Source: Desulfovibrio sp.
GTDB taxonomy: Bacteria; Desulfobacterota; Desulfovibrionia; Desulfovibrionales; Desulfovibrionaceae
Direction: 5' to 3'
Length of the DNA stretch: 64,000 nucleotides
NCBI GenBank assembly: GCA_030145055.1
Contig: JAQYWK010000001.1
Coordinates: 930,001-994,000 of the forward strand
Below are positions 1 to 7,652 of the stretch, in pieces (position 1 is the stretch's first letter; each line of letters begins with the position of its first letter). The notes beneath the pieces are model-generated. The model was given only the letters and a program-made list of their open reading frames with translations, had not been told where the DNA came from and did no database searches. Position numbers and translations under genes: made by a program.

Positions 1-57
1 ATCTTCAAGGGGCGCAGGGGTAGCTTTATTTAGCTTATTTGAGATCAGCTTTTTAAT

Positions 58-714
58 TTAAGCTTTTGTAGCTCTAGCTTCTCTCAGCCACTGGTACCAA
101 CCTTCAAGCCCTTCGCGTGAGCGGCAGGAAAGCGGGAATATTTTAATGTCGCTATTCAGTTTGCTAGCGTGCTTTTTAGCTTTTTCCATGTCAAAATCAA
201 CATAAGGAAGAAGGTCAATTTTGTTCAGGATCATTACAGAAGAAATGTGGAACATGAGGGGGTATTTTTCTGGTTTGTCGTCACCCTCAGTTACAGTCAA
301 AAGAGCAATTTTGTGATGCTCACCTACATTGAATTCGGCAGGACAAACTAAGTTTCCTACGTTTTCAACGAAAAGTATATCAAGCCCTTCAGTATCAATA
401 AGGCTCAGAGCTTCTTTAACTTGATTTGAGTTAAGGTGGCATCCGCCTTCGGTGTTGATCTGGACTGCCTGCGCACCCGTTGCAGCGACGCGGCGTGCGT
501 CATTGTCTGTCTGCAGGTCACCTTCGATAACAGCCATCTTGAACTCACCTTTAAGATCAGTGAGTGTTTTTTCCAAGAGACTGGTCTTACCTGATCCTGG
601 AGAACTCATAAGGTTGAGGCAAAGAATGTTGTTATCTGTAAAAAATTTGTTTAGTTCGTCAGCAATTCTGTCATTTGCTTCTAAGATATTCCGAATGATA
701 GGCACTTCACCCAT
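58..714 (-). CDS. hypB: Hydrogenase/urease nickel incorporation GTPase HypB
   Basis: HypB is a cytoplasmic SIMIBI-class GTPase that works with HypA to load nickel into the large subunit of NiFe hydrogenases. The 218-residue protein shows a P-loop SPGSGKT (38-44), a GDLQTD stretch near 65-70, the G-domain metal ligands Cys92-His93 and Cys124, and NKID (164-167) for guanine recognition. It lacks the histidine-rich nickel-storage N-terminus found in some HypB proteins, so it is the short form. It lies 20 bases downstream of hypA on the same strand, so the two are almost certainly co-transcribed. The rest of the hyp set is not in the window; 57 bases remain beyond its stop at the window edge. Confidence 0.96.
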   Translation of the reverse strand: MGEVPIIRNILEANDRIADELNKFFTDNNILCLNLMSSPGSGKTSLLEKTLTDLKGEFKMAVIEGDLQTDNDARRVAATGAQAVQINTEGGCHLNSNQVKEALSLIDTEGLDILFVENVGNLVCPAEFNVGEHHKIALLTVTEGDDKPEKYPLMFHISSVMILNKIDLLPYVDFDMEKAKKHASKLNSDIKIFPLSCRSREGLEGWYQWLREARATKA

Positions 715-734
715 TTTGATCTCCTTATTTAGTC

Positions 735-1082
735 TTAATCAATCTCTATGCCTTCGATGTGCAGTTCCTTCCCTTGAAGGACTTTGTGGCCTATTTCTAG
801 ACCGCAATCGGGGCATGGCATGTAAAGTTTATCTTCGGGGATGAACTCTTTCGAGCACCCACCGCAACTTACTTTTATTGGTATTTCATTAACAACGAGA
901 ATCGATCCTTCAAGCGGAGTTTCCAGTGTAATGGCTTCCCATCCGAAGGTCAGAGCGTCTGATACGATTCCAGCGAGGGCTCCGTTAGCAATTGTAACTT
1001 TTTTAAGCTTTGCATCAGGGTGTTTCCTCAATTCCTCTTCCACTATGGCAAGTATACTTTGAGCTATTGACATTTCATGCAT
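735..1082 (-). CDS. hypA: Hydrogenase maturation nickel metallochaperone HypA
   Basis: HypA binds Ni(II) and hands it to the hydrogenase large-subunit precursor together with HypB. The 115-residue protein begins Met-His-Glu; His2 is the nickel ligand in this family, which fixes the start at the first Met rather than Met4. The structural zinc site is the pair of CxxC motifs at Cys73/Cys76 and Cys90/Cys93. Length is normal for the family. It is the first gene of a hypA-hypB pair and is divergent from the CBS-ACT gene across a 159-base gap that must hold both promoters. Confidence 0.96.
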   Translation of the reverse strand: MHEMSIAQSILAIVEEELRKHPDAKLKKVTIANGALAGIVSDALTFGWEAITLETPLEGSILVVNEIPIKVSCGGCSKEFIPEDKLYMPCPDCGLEIGHKVLQGKELHIEGIEID

Positions 1083-1241
1083 GAATTTGGACTACCTCAA
1101 AAAAGTAACAGGGGCAAGATACTTCCTGTCATAACCCTTGCGTAAGTGGTGGGAGTGTTTTATCGACCATTAGTGCGGCGCAAAAGTTGAGCCATAAAAA
1201 TTTTACGAAACCGGGCTTCCCGGACTCTGGAGGACTTATAG

Positions 1242-1898
1242 ATGTATGTAGGACTGAAAATGCTTAAGGATTTTGTTACGGTAACTCCTGAAACTTTAGT
1301 GAAGGATGCGGACAAACTTCTAGAAGATAATCAGTTGTGGATGCTTCTTGTCAAAGAAGGTGAAGAACTTGTAGGTTATGTCACTAAAGAGGATGTCCGA
1401 GCAGCTTTACCTTCAATTATTACTTCTCTTGAGAAGCATGAATTGAACTATTTACTTGATAAAATCACTGTTAAAGATGTGGTTCGTAAAACTATAACAA
1501 CAATTCCTCCTGAAACAGACATAGAAGCTGCCGCAGATCTTATGTTTGAGATGAATCTTTCCGGTCTCGCTGTTGTCGACGAAAATGAAAAACTTATTGG
1601 CTATATCAACCGTAATAAGATGCTCGAAGTTCTTGTGGAAGAAATGGGCCTTAAGCATGGTGGATCGCGGATAGTTGTCGAAGCGGAAGAGCGGACAGGG
1701 GTTCTTTATGAACTTGCTGGAATTATTTCAAACATGAAATACAGTATTATCAGTACTGGTCTTTTTTATCATAAAAGTCGCAGAATGGTCGTGGTACGCA
1801 TAGATACTGAAGATCCTGCACCCGTCATTAGCGCTTTAAAAGAGCGCGGGCATAAGGTTGTCGGTCCTTCCGACTTCATGAGCGAGTGGAAAGTTTAA
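1242..1898 (+). CDS. CBS-CBS-ACT domain protein (AcuB-like)
   Basis: A 218-residue cytoplasmic protein with two CBS domains (about 7-60 and 75-135) followed by an ACT domain (about 142-218, beginning near the GSRIVVEAEE stretch). CBS pairs usually bind adenine nucleotides and ACT domains bind amino acids or similar small ligands, so this is likely a ligand-sensing regulatory protein. The order resembles AcuB-type proteins, but the target cannot be told from sequence. An SD-like CTGGAGGA precedes the ATG. The gene stands alone between divergent hypA and a strong terminator. Confidence 0.85.
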   Translation: MYVGLKMLKDFVTVTPETLVKDADKLLEDNQLWMLLVKEGEELVGYVTKEDVRAALPSIITSLEKHELNYLLDKITVKDVVRKTITTIPPETDIEAAADLMFEMNLSGLAVVDENEKLIGYINRNKMLEVLVEEMGLKHGGSRIVVEAEERTGVLYELAGIISNMKYSIISTGLFYHKSRRMVVVRIDTEDPAPVISALKERGHKVVGPSDFMSEWKV

Positions 1899-1922
1899 TT
1901 TAATCTTATTTATAAGACACAG

Positions 1923-1957
1923 AAAAGGCCGTTTCAATTAAGAAACGGCCTTTTTTT
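1923..1957 (+). terminator. Rho-independent terminator of the CBS-ACT gene
   Basis: A 13-bp stem (AAAAGGCCGTTTC and its complement) with a 6-base loop is followed by a T run, 25 bases after the stop. The opposite strand has only four T after the stem, so it acts mainly on the plus strand. Confidence 0.9.
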
Positions 1958-1996
1958 ATTTGGGTCTACGACCCTGAAAACCTTTATTGCGACTGA

Positions 1997-2308
1997 TTAG
2001 CCGCAGCTTCCTGAGCAGGAACCGCATTCTCCGCCGCCGCCCATATCCATATCGGAAGTGATAACAAATCCGCTATAGCTAAGGTCAACCTTGAAAGGGC
2101 TTCCCTGTCCATTCAGTTCTTTGTCTATTAGAAAAGTAAAACCAGCAGCATCTATATTTTCGTCATTATCTTTTGACTCATCCAGAGCCAATGCCAAGCG
2201 GGGGCCTGCTCAGCCGCCGGTTGCGAGATAGATGCGTATAGGGGTTTTTTCTTTATCTGCAAAGTAGCTTTCTAACTGCTTGCTAGCAGCTTCTGTGATT
2301 TCAACCAT
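1997..2308 (-). CDS. IscA/HesB-like selenoprotein (in-frame TGA = Sec33)
   Basis: Read from the ATG at 2308 the frame runs 103 residues if the TGA at 2212-2210 is decoded as selenocysteine. Sec33 sits in the sequence TGG-Sec-AGPR, exactly where A-type Fe-S carriers of the IscA/HesB family have their first conserved Cys. The C-terminal tail carries Cys95, Cys98 and Cys102 instead of the usual CGC pair. Frame, length and family similarity continue on both sides of the TGA, so this is recoding and not a nonsense mutation. HesB-like selenoproteins are known in selenoproteome surveys, and selD lies 9.4 kb away. An SD (GGAGGGA) precedes the ATG. A standard gene caller starts after the TGA at a TTG (2197) and loses the N-terminus. 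A role in Fe-S or redox chemistry is inferred. Confidence 0.9.
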
Positions 2309-2338
2309 TATTCCCTCCTTATAGGACATGTCTATCTA

Positions 2339-2367
2339 AAAATAAGTTTTCTATTGAGTTTTGTCAA
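2339..2367 (-). promoter_or_regulatory. Sigma70-type promoter of the IscA-like selenoprotein gene
   Basis: On the minus strand a perfect -35 TTGACA (2367-2362) is followed after 17 bases by TATTTT (2344-2339). The predicted transcript starts near 2332, giving a leader of about 24 bases before the ATG at 2308. Confidence 0.6.
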
Positions 2368-2468
2368 TTGCGTTGTGTTGACCTTAACAGCCGCTTAAGG
2401 TAGGAATTAAGCTGTTATTAAGTGTTATCAATTATAACGCATTTTAAAGATATTTCAACAAGATTAAC

Positions 2469-2487
2469 TAAACGCCTTTAGCGTTTA
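2469..2487. promoter_or_regulatory. Palindrome in the tetR leader, candidate operator
   Basis: TAAACGC-N5-GCGTTTA is a perfect 7+7 palindrome 14 bases before the tetR start, a size and place typical of TetR autoregulatory operators. A second inverted repeat, CCTTAA-N7-TTAAGG, lies at 2382-2400. Binding is inference only. Confidence 0.4.
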
Positions 2488-2501
2488 TCTGGAGTCAGCA
2501 A

Positions 2502-3056
2502 ATGAAAACCAAAGATATCATCTTGGCAACAGCCAAGGAAATGATCTCTCAGGTGGGTTTCCATAGAGCCACAACTTCGAATTTAGCGAAGACTGCAAAC
2601 ATCTCTGAAGGCACTATATATAGACACTTTGAAAGTAAGGAAGATATTCTTCTTCATATCCTTGCCGCACTTGAAGAACAGTTCTCTTATTTTATTGAGA
2701 GTGTTCGTCAGAAGCTTGATAAAGATCAATGTACTCTCGAAATGATTATGGTAGATTATTTTGCATTTGTTGAAGAGAATGAAGTTGATGTTAAGATTAT
2801 GCTTTCTACTTATGGACTGCTTGATTCTTCAAAACGCCTTATGGCTATTTTTTTGAAGAATCTTGAACTGATCCTACAGGATTGCATTAAGCTCGGAATT
2901 AAAAAAGGCAACGTAAAGGATGTTCCAGTAGAAGAAAATGCAACAGTGGTAATGACGATCATTTTCGGTTTGACCAGATTGCATTTGTACTGGCCTAACG
3001 AAACAGATGTTCGCACTGAAGCTATTGAATTCTGCCGTCGCAGTCTCCTCAAATAG
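2502..3056 (+). CDS. TetR/AcrR-family transcriptional regulator
   Basis: A 184-residue one-component regulator. The N-terminus carries the TetR helix-turn-helix (about 22-50, including GFHRATTSNLAKTA and the YRHFESKEDIL signature). The remaining helical region (about 60-184) is the ligand-binding and dimer domain, whose ligand is not predictable. The gene is divergent from the selenoprotein gene, with palindromes in the shared upstream region, and convergent with copA. Since copA's own promoter is 2.5 kb away at the other end, a link with copper is not supported by position. Confidence 0.9.
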   Translation: MKTKDIILATAKEMISQVGFHRATTSNLAKTANISEGTIYRHFESKEDILLHILAALEEQFSYFIESVRQKLDKDQCTLEMIMVDYFAFVEENEVDVKIMLSTYGLLDSSKRLMAIFLKNLELILQDCIKLGIKKGNVKDVPVEENATVVMTIIFGLTRLHLYWPNETDVRTEAIEFCRRSLLK

Positions 3057-3077
3057 CATTTACAGTAGATTTATTTT

Positions 3078-3110
3078 AAAGGCCGCCTAGCTTTAGGCGG
3101 TCTTTTTTTA
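3078..3110 (+). terminator. Terminator between tetR and copA
   Basis: Stem GGCCGCCTA/TAGGCGGTC (one G-T pair) with a short loop and a tail of seven T, 25 bases after the tetR stop and just short of the copA stop. A weaker A-rich flank on the other side allows some activity for copA. Confidence 0.8.
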
Positions 3111-3123
3111 TGTCTTTTGTTGA

Positions 3124-5610
3124 TTAATCTTTGATTGAGAAAAACTTAAGCCGTAATGCGTTTGTTACTACGGTGACTGAACTGAGCGACATGGCTGCCG
3201 CCGCGAACATGGGAGAAAGAGTCGGGCCTTCGAATACATAAAGCACCCCTGCGGCAACAGGAATTCCAAGTATATTAAATGCGAATGCCCAGAATAAATT
3301 CTGCTTAATATTACGAACTGTCGCACGACTGAGCGAAATAGCTGTCAACACGCCCGTTAAATCTCCCTTCATAAGCACTATATCTCCGGATTCGATGGCA
3401 ACGTCTATCCCTGTGCCCATAGCTATGCCCAAATCTGCCGAGGCAAGAGCCGGAGCATCATTAATGCCATCTCCGATCATAGCAACTTTGCGTCCTAAAG
3501 CTTTTTCTTTGTTAACTACTTCCGCTTTACGATCCGGCATGACCTGCGCGACCACTTCATCTATCCCTGCGCTGGCCGCAATGGTTAGGGCAACCTTTTC
3601 ATTATCGCCTGTCAGCATAATTGTTTTTACACCGAGTGCGTGGAGTTTTTTTATTGTAGCGGGAGCTTCTTCTTTTATCTTATCTGCGATAGCTAGAATT
3701 CCGACCAGCTTGCCGTTCTTTGCTATGTAAAGCGGACTTTGTCCTGCCGCCTTAAAACGAGTGGCGGCATCCTGCGCATCTTTATTGTTAAGATCTCCAA
3801 CAAAATTTCGATTTAAATATTCTTGGTTGCCGAGCAGCATAGAATGTCCACCTGTCTTGGTAGCAATGCCGAGACCCGCCACCGCATTAAATGAAGTCGT
3901 CTCCGGTAGAGTCAGTGCTGCATCTTTGGCTGCGCGCAAAACCGCCCTTGCTAAAGGATGTTCAGATTGTTTTTCCGCAGAGGCGGCAAGGGCCAGAACT
4001 TCATCCTCACTGTTTCCTGCCGCGATGAAAGAGTCTGCAAGCTCAGGCTGGCCGTAGGTTAGAGTTCCTGTCTTATCAAAGATCATAGTGTCTATTTTGC
4101 CAGCAGTCTCGAGAGCTTCACCTGATTTTACAAGGACACCAAGCTGTGCTCCGCGCCCGGTTCCGACCATGATGGCTGTGGGCGTGGCAAGCCCCATGGC
4201 ACAAGGGCAGGCAATAACCATTACACTGATGAAAATGCGTAGCGCAAAAGAGAACGGCTCATCACTAAATGCGTACCAGCAAAGGCCGGAAATAACTGCA
4301 ATAGCCATGACCGCCGGTACAAAGTAAAAACTTACCGTATCAGCGAGGCTGGATATGGGAGCTTTCGATCCTTGTGCTTCCTGTACTAGCTTGATGATGC
4401 GTGAAAGAACCGTATTCTCTCCAACATTTTTCACGCGGACTTTAAGCGCTCCGCCTCCGGTATTAACTGTGCCTCCGGCAACATCATCACCGATTGTTTT
4501 GGATACAGGCATACTTTCGCCAGTGAGCATTGACTCATCAATTTCGGAATGCCCTTCGTAAACGGCGCCGTCAGCGCCTACTCTGTCACCGGGGCGGATT
4601 AAAATATTGTCACCTGGGCCAATTTCTTCGATGGGAGTAATAATCTGTTCACCATTTTCCAGTAGAATAGCTTTAGCCGGAGTCAGATCCATAAGTTTTT
4701 CAATGGCTTCAGATGTTCGTGATTTAGCGCGGCCCTCTTGAAATTTTCCAAGAGAAATAAGGGCGATGATCGTGGCGGCTGATTCAAAATAAAGGTCCAT
4801 AGCCTTCATTTGAGGATCAATACCTATCGCTATTTCAATAAGATTCCAAACTGAATAAACGAAAGCCGCAGATGTTCCTACCGCGATCAGAGAATCCATA
4901 TTGGGTGCACCGCGCATAAGAGTCGGGAACCCGTGGATATAAAAATCTTTACCGAACCACATGACTGGCAGAGTCAAAAACAGTTGGATAAGAGCAAACC
5001 CAAGCGGTGAGTGCTGCGGGCTGATTATGTCAGGTAGTGGCATGCTCACCATATGGCCCATGGTGATTATGAGCAGCGGAATGGTAAACGCCAGCGCATT
5101 GATCAGCCGCTGTTTCATTAAAGCTAGCTTTTCCTCATTTTGTTTGCGCCTGGCATCGAAATTTTTGTGTGCGTCTTTTGTCTCTTCAATTTTACCGGCT
5201 TCGAAACCAATATCTGCGATTGTCTGCCTGATGGACCGAAGTGAAATGATAGCGGAATTAAATTTTATTGTAGCGGACTCGCCCGGCAAGTTCACCGCAG
5301 CCTTAATGATCCCATCAGTCATATTTAAAACGCGCTCAAGCCTTGAGGAACACGCTGAGCAGGTCATACCGGATATGGGAAGCAGAACTTCGGTTCCTTC
5401 AACTTTTTCGGTAGCTTCAAAACCTGCCATTTTAACGGATTCCATGACTTTTTCGGAGGAAGTTATAGCCTCATTAAAATTTACAACCAAGGATTCAGTA
5501 GCCAGATTAACGCTGGCGTGCTTAACTCCATCCATGTTACCGATGACCCGTTCAAGGCGTGTTGAACAGGCTGAACAGGTCATTCCCTTGATTTCAAAAA
5601 GAGCATTCAT
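3124..5610 (-). CDS. copA: Copper-translocating P1B-type ATPase CopA
   Basis: An 828-residue inner-membrane ATPase that exports Cu(I). It has two N-terminal heavy-metal-binding domains, each with MTCSAC (Cys12/Cys15 and Cys84/Cys87), then membrane segments, the actuator TGES motif, the intramembrane CPC site (in ACPCAMGLATP), the phosphorylation motif DKTGTLT, an HP motif (SEHPLA), and MIGDGINDAPA in the hinge. CPC plus two CxxC domains is the standard Cu(I)-ATPase pattern. Length is normal. It is monocistronic, divergent from pyrR across 139 bases and convergent with tetR. No clear copper-regulator operator was recognised upstream. Confidence 0.97.
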   Translation of the reverse strand: MNALFEIKGMTCSACSTRLERVIGNMDGVKHASVNLATESLVVNFNEAITSSEKVMESVKMAGFEATEKVEGTEVLLPISGMTCSACSSRLERVLNMTDGIIKAAVNLPGESATIKFNSAIISLRSIRQTIADIGFEAGKIEETKDAHKNFDARRKQNEEKLALMKQRLINALAFTIPLLIITMGHMVSMPLPDIISPQHSPLGFALIQLFLTLPVMWFGKDFYIHGFPTLMRGAPNMDSLIAVGTSAAFVYSVWNLIEIAIGIDPQMKAMDLYFESAATIIALISLGKFQEGRAKSRTSEAIEKLMDLTPAKAILLENGEQIITPIEEIGPGDNILIRPGDRVGADGAVYEGHSEIDESMLTGESMPVSKTIGDDVAGGTVNTGGGALKVRVKNVGENTVLSRIIKLVQEAQGSKAPISSLADTVSFYFVPAVMAIAVISGLCWYAFSDEPFSFALRIFISVMVIACPCAMGLATPTAIMVGTGRGAQLGVLVKSGEALETAGKIDTMIFDKTGTLTYGQPELADSFIAAGNSEDEVLALAASAEKQSEHPLARAVLRAAKDAALTLPETTSFNAVAGLGIATKTGGHSMLLGNQEYLNRNFVGDLNNKDAQDAATRFKAAGQSPLYIAKNGKLVGILAIADKIKEEAPATIKKLHALGVKTIMLTGDNEKVALTIAASAGIDEVVAQVMPDRKAEVVNKEKALGRKVAMIGDGINDAPALASADLGIAMGTGIDVAIESGDIVLMKGDLTGVLTAISLSRATVRNIKQNLFWAFAFNILGIPVAAGVLYVFEGPTLSPMFAAAAMSLSSVTVVTNALRLKFFSIKD

Positions 5611-5749
5611 AATATATATCCTGATTAGGGGTTGCTCAGGGATTGCATTGCCCCGTTACATTTTTTATAGCTGTTCCCGAAAGGGATACTATTTAAAAGA
5701 GTAAACAGATTTTATTTAAATACTAGAGCTTCTTTAAAGGAAGATTAAT

Positions 5750-6292
5750 ATGCAAAATCAAAAAATTATACTTTCAGAAAAAGCGATGGCTCGTACTCTG
5801 GAAAGACTTGTTTCAGAAGTAATGGAGCGTCGCGGTGATAATGAAAATCTAGCAATCATAGGCATTCAGCGCCGCGGAGCCGATCTAGCTCAGAGATTGA
5901 AAGATCTGTTAGACAGCCGCCTTGGTAGGAAAATACCTCTTGGGAAGCTGGATATCAATCTTTATCGTGATGATTGGACAACTCTAAGCCGTCAGCCAAG
6001 TATAAATTGCACTGAAATTCCTTTCGATATTGAATCTTCATCAATTATTTTGGTTGATGATGTTCTCTTTTCGGGACGGACCGTCCGCGCGGCACTCGAG
6101 GCTGTTCTGGATTTCGGCAGACCCCGCAGAGTAGAACTTTTAGTCTTAGTTGATCGCGGACATCGCGAGCTTCCTATACGGGCAGATTACGTCGGTAAAG
6201 AAGTCAGAACCAGCGGTGAGCAGCATGTAAATGTGCTGGTCAAAGAGCGTGATGGCGAAGACAAGGTTGTTCTTACTCTGCCTGAAGCATAG
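5750..6292 (+). CDS. pyrR: Bifunctional pyr regulator / uracil phosphoribosyltransferase PyrR
   Basis: A type I phosphoribosyltransferase of 180 residues. PyrR can make UMP from uracil and PRPP and, in many bacteria, binds pyr mRNA. The PRPP loop is IILVDDVLFSGRT (99-111), and the N-terminal IGIQRRGADLA (37-47) is typical of PyrR. SD AAGGAAG precedes the ATG. No pyr gene and no recognisable anti-antiterminator RNA is in the window, so RNA-binding regulation here is unproven. It heads a same-strand run with the kinase-like gene (62-base gap) and the YkgJ-like gene. Confidence 0.93.
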   Translation: MQNQKIILSEKAMARTLERLVSEVMERRGDNENLAIIGIQRRGADLAQRLKDLLDSRLGRKIPLGKLDINLYRDDWTTLSRQPSINCTEIPFDIESSSIILVDDVLFSGRTVRAALEAVLDFGRPRRVELLVLVDRGHRELPIRADYVGKEVRTSGEQHVNVLVKERDGEDKVVLTLPEA

Positions 6293-6354
6293 TAGAATTC
6301 GTATGTTCGGTCCCCTGCAACTGGCCCTATTAAATTATAAAGGTTTGGTTTCAT

Positions 6355-6891
6355 ATGAGTAATAGAGATTTGAAATTTTCCGAAGCTAGCGGAGTTAGTC
6401 TTATCGGGATGGCCGGAGCAGGCAAATCAACTCTCGCACCCCTTTTAGCTGAGAAGCTGGACTGGAAGCACATTGATACGGATTTGGTAATTGAAGCTTT
6501 TTACGGCAAGCTTTTGCAAGATATAGTGAATTATCTCGGCGTGGATAAGTTTCGTGAAACTGAAGATGAGATTCTATCCACTCTCGGCGCTATCAGGACA
6601 ATTGTTTCTACGGGCGGAAGTGTTATTTACGGTTCGCGGACAATGGAAAACTTACGAAGGCTCGGCCCTGTTATTTATCTTCGCATTGGTTGCGAAACTT
6701 GCCTTGACCGGGTTGGAAAGGGGGATGGGAGAGGTCTTGCAAAAGAGCCCGGACAGAGTCTTGAAGCTCTATATAATGAACGCGTGCCCCTTTATGAACG
6801 CTACGCCGATTTCATAATTGATACAGACAAATTTTCTGCTGATGATTGCGCTGAGCAAATTGCAGCGTGGCTTAAATCAATACAAGAATAA
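6355..6891 (+). CDS. Shikimate-kinase-like P-loop kinase
   Basis: A 178-residue small-molecule kinase of the shikimate kinase fold. Visible are the P-loop GMAGAGKST (18-26), DTD (41-43) in the place of the DxD substrate/Mg site, FRETE (67-71) with the shikimate-contacting Arg, and a lid-like RGLAK (126-130). The usual GGG substrate loop is TGG (86-88) and the lid lacks the common RPLL form, so the substrate may not be shikimate. The pyrR neighbourhood gives no aromatic-pathway support. I am confident of the family and unsure of the reaction. Confidence 0.75.
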   Translation: MSNRDLKFSEASGVSLIGMAGAGKSTLAPLLAEKLDWKHIDTDLVIEAFYGKLLQDIVNYLGVDKFRETEDEILSTLGAIRTIVSTGGSVIYGSRTMENLRRLGPVIYLRIGCETCLDRVGKGDGRGLAKEPGQSLEALYNERVPLYERYADFIIDTDKFSADDCAEQIAAWLKSIQE

Positions 6892-6915
6892 AAGAATATT
6901 AAGGTTGAATAATAC

Positions 6916-7524
6916 ATGAAAAAACTGACCAGACAAGCTGTTTTCCGTAAACTGGATTCCCTATACGAACGCATGGCGGACGTTTATGCCGAAACTTCAG
7001 CAAAGATCGGTTTATCCTGCGCTGACTGCGAAGATAACTGTTGTACCAGTTACTTTCAGCATCATACATATGTTGAGTGGCTATACTTATGGCAGGGTTT
7101 AAATAAGCTTTCAGAAGAAAAGAGAAACGAATACGTGCAAAGGGCCGCGGACTATGTAAGAGGCTCGCGCGGAATGCTGGAAAACGGTGTGCGTCCCAAA
7201 ATTATGTGCCCTCTGAATGATGAAGGACTATGTGGAGCGTATAAACATAGACTGATGATCTGCCGGATGCACGGGGTCGTAAACACCTTGCGTCAACCTA
7301 ACGGTCAGCATCATTCGTTCCCCGGATGTTTCAAATGTCAGGCTATTACTGCGGATATGGAAAATATTCCGGTATTAGATAGAACTCCGCTCTATAAAGA
7401 TCTGGTAGGTCTGGAAATGGCATTGCTTGGTAACAAAATAAGAACCATGCCCAAAGTAAATCTTACACTTGCTGAGATGATCATAATGGGACCTCCCGAT
7501 TTGAATAAACTTTCCCAGCAGTAA
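6916..7524 (+). CDS. YkgJ-like cysteine-cluster protein
   Basis: A 202-residue cytoplasmic protein with a cysteine pattern like the YkgJ/zinc-or-iron-chelating family: a first cluster CADCEDNCC near 35-43, CPLNDEGLCG near 97-106, an ICRMHG stretch near 115-120, and CFKC near 138-141. Such clusters bind Zn or Fe-S, but no defined reaction is known. It follows the kinase-like gene by 24 bases and is probably the last gene of the pyrR operon. No clear terminator was seen before the next promoter. Confidence 0.7.
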   Translation: MKKLTRQAVFRKLDSLYERMADVYAETSAKIGLSCADCEDNCCTSYFQHHTYVEWLYLWQGLNKLSEEKRNEYVQRAADYVRGSRGMLENGVRPKIMCPLNDEGLCGAYKHRLMICRMHGVVNTLRQPNGQHHSFPGCFKCQAITADMENIPVLDRTPLYKDLVGLEMALLGNKIRTMPKVNLTLAEMIIMGPPDLNKLSQQ

Positions 7525-7563
7525 GTTCTATGGCGAGTTGAATAGTATTGATTTGCCGTTGTG

Positions 7564-7569
7564 TATAAT
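7564..7569 (+). promoter_or_regulatory. Candidate -10 box upstream of the GH64-like gene
   Basis: A perfect TATAAT lies 84 bases before the ATG at 7653 in an AT-rich leader. No convincing -35 box is at 16-18 bases, so it is a weak or activator-dependent candidate. Confidence 0.3.
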
Positions 7570-7652
7570 ATAGCCTTTCGTAGTTGTTTGTGTAGTAATA
7601 TGTTGGGTGTTCTAAATATGCAGTGGTTTATGCGTAATGCGTACGGAGATGT

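Noticed and set aside
4961-5704. 247-residue plus-strand frame
   Set aside because: Lies antisense to copA for nearly its whole length, Ser/Pro-rich with no family features; a shadow of the real gene.
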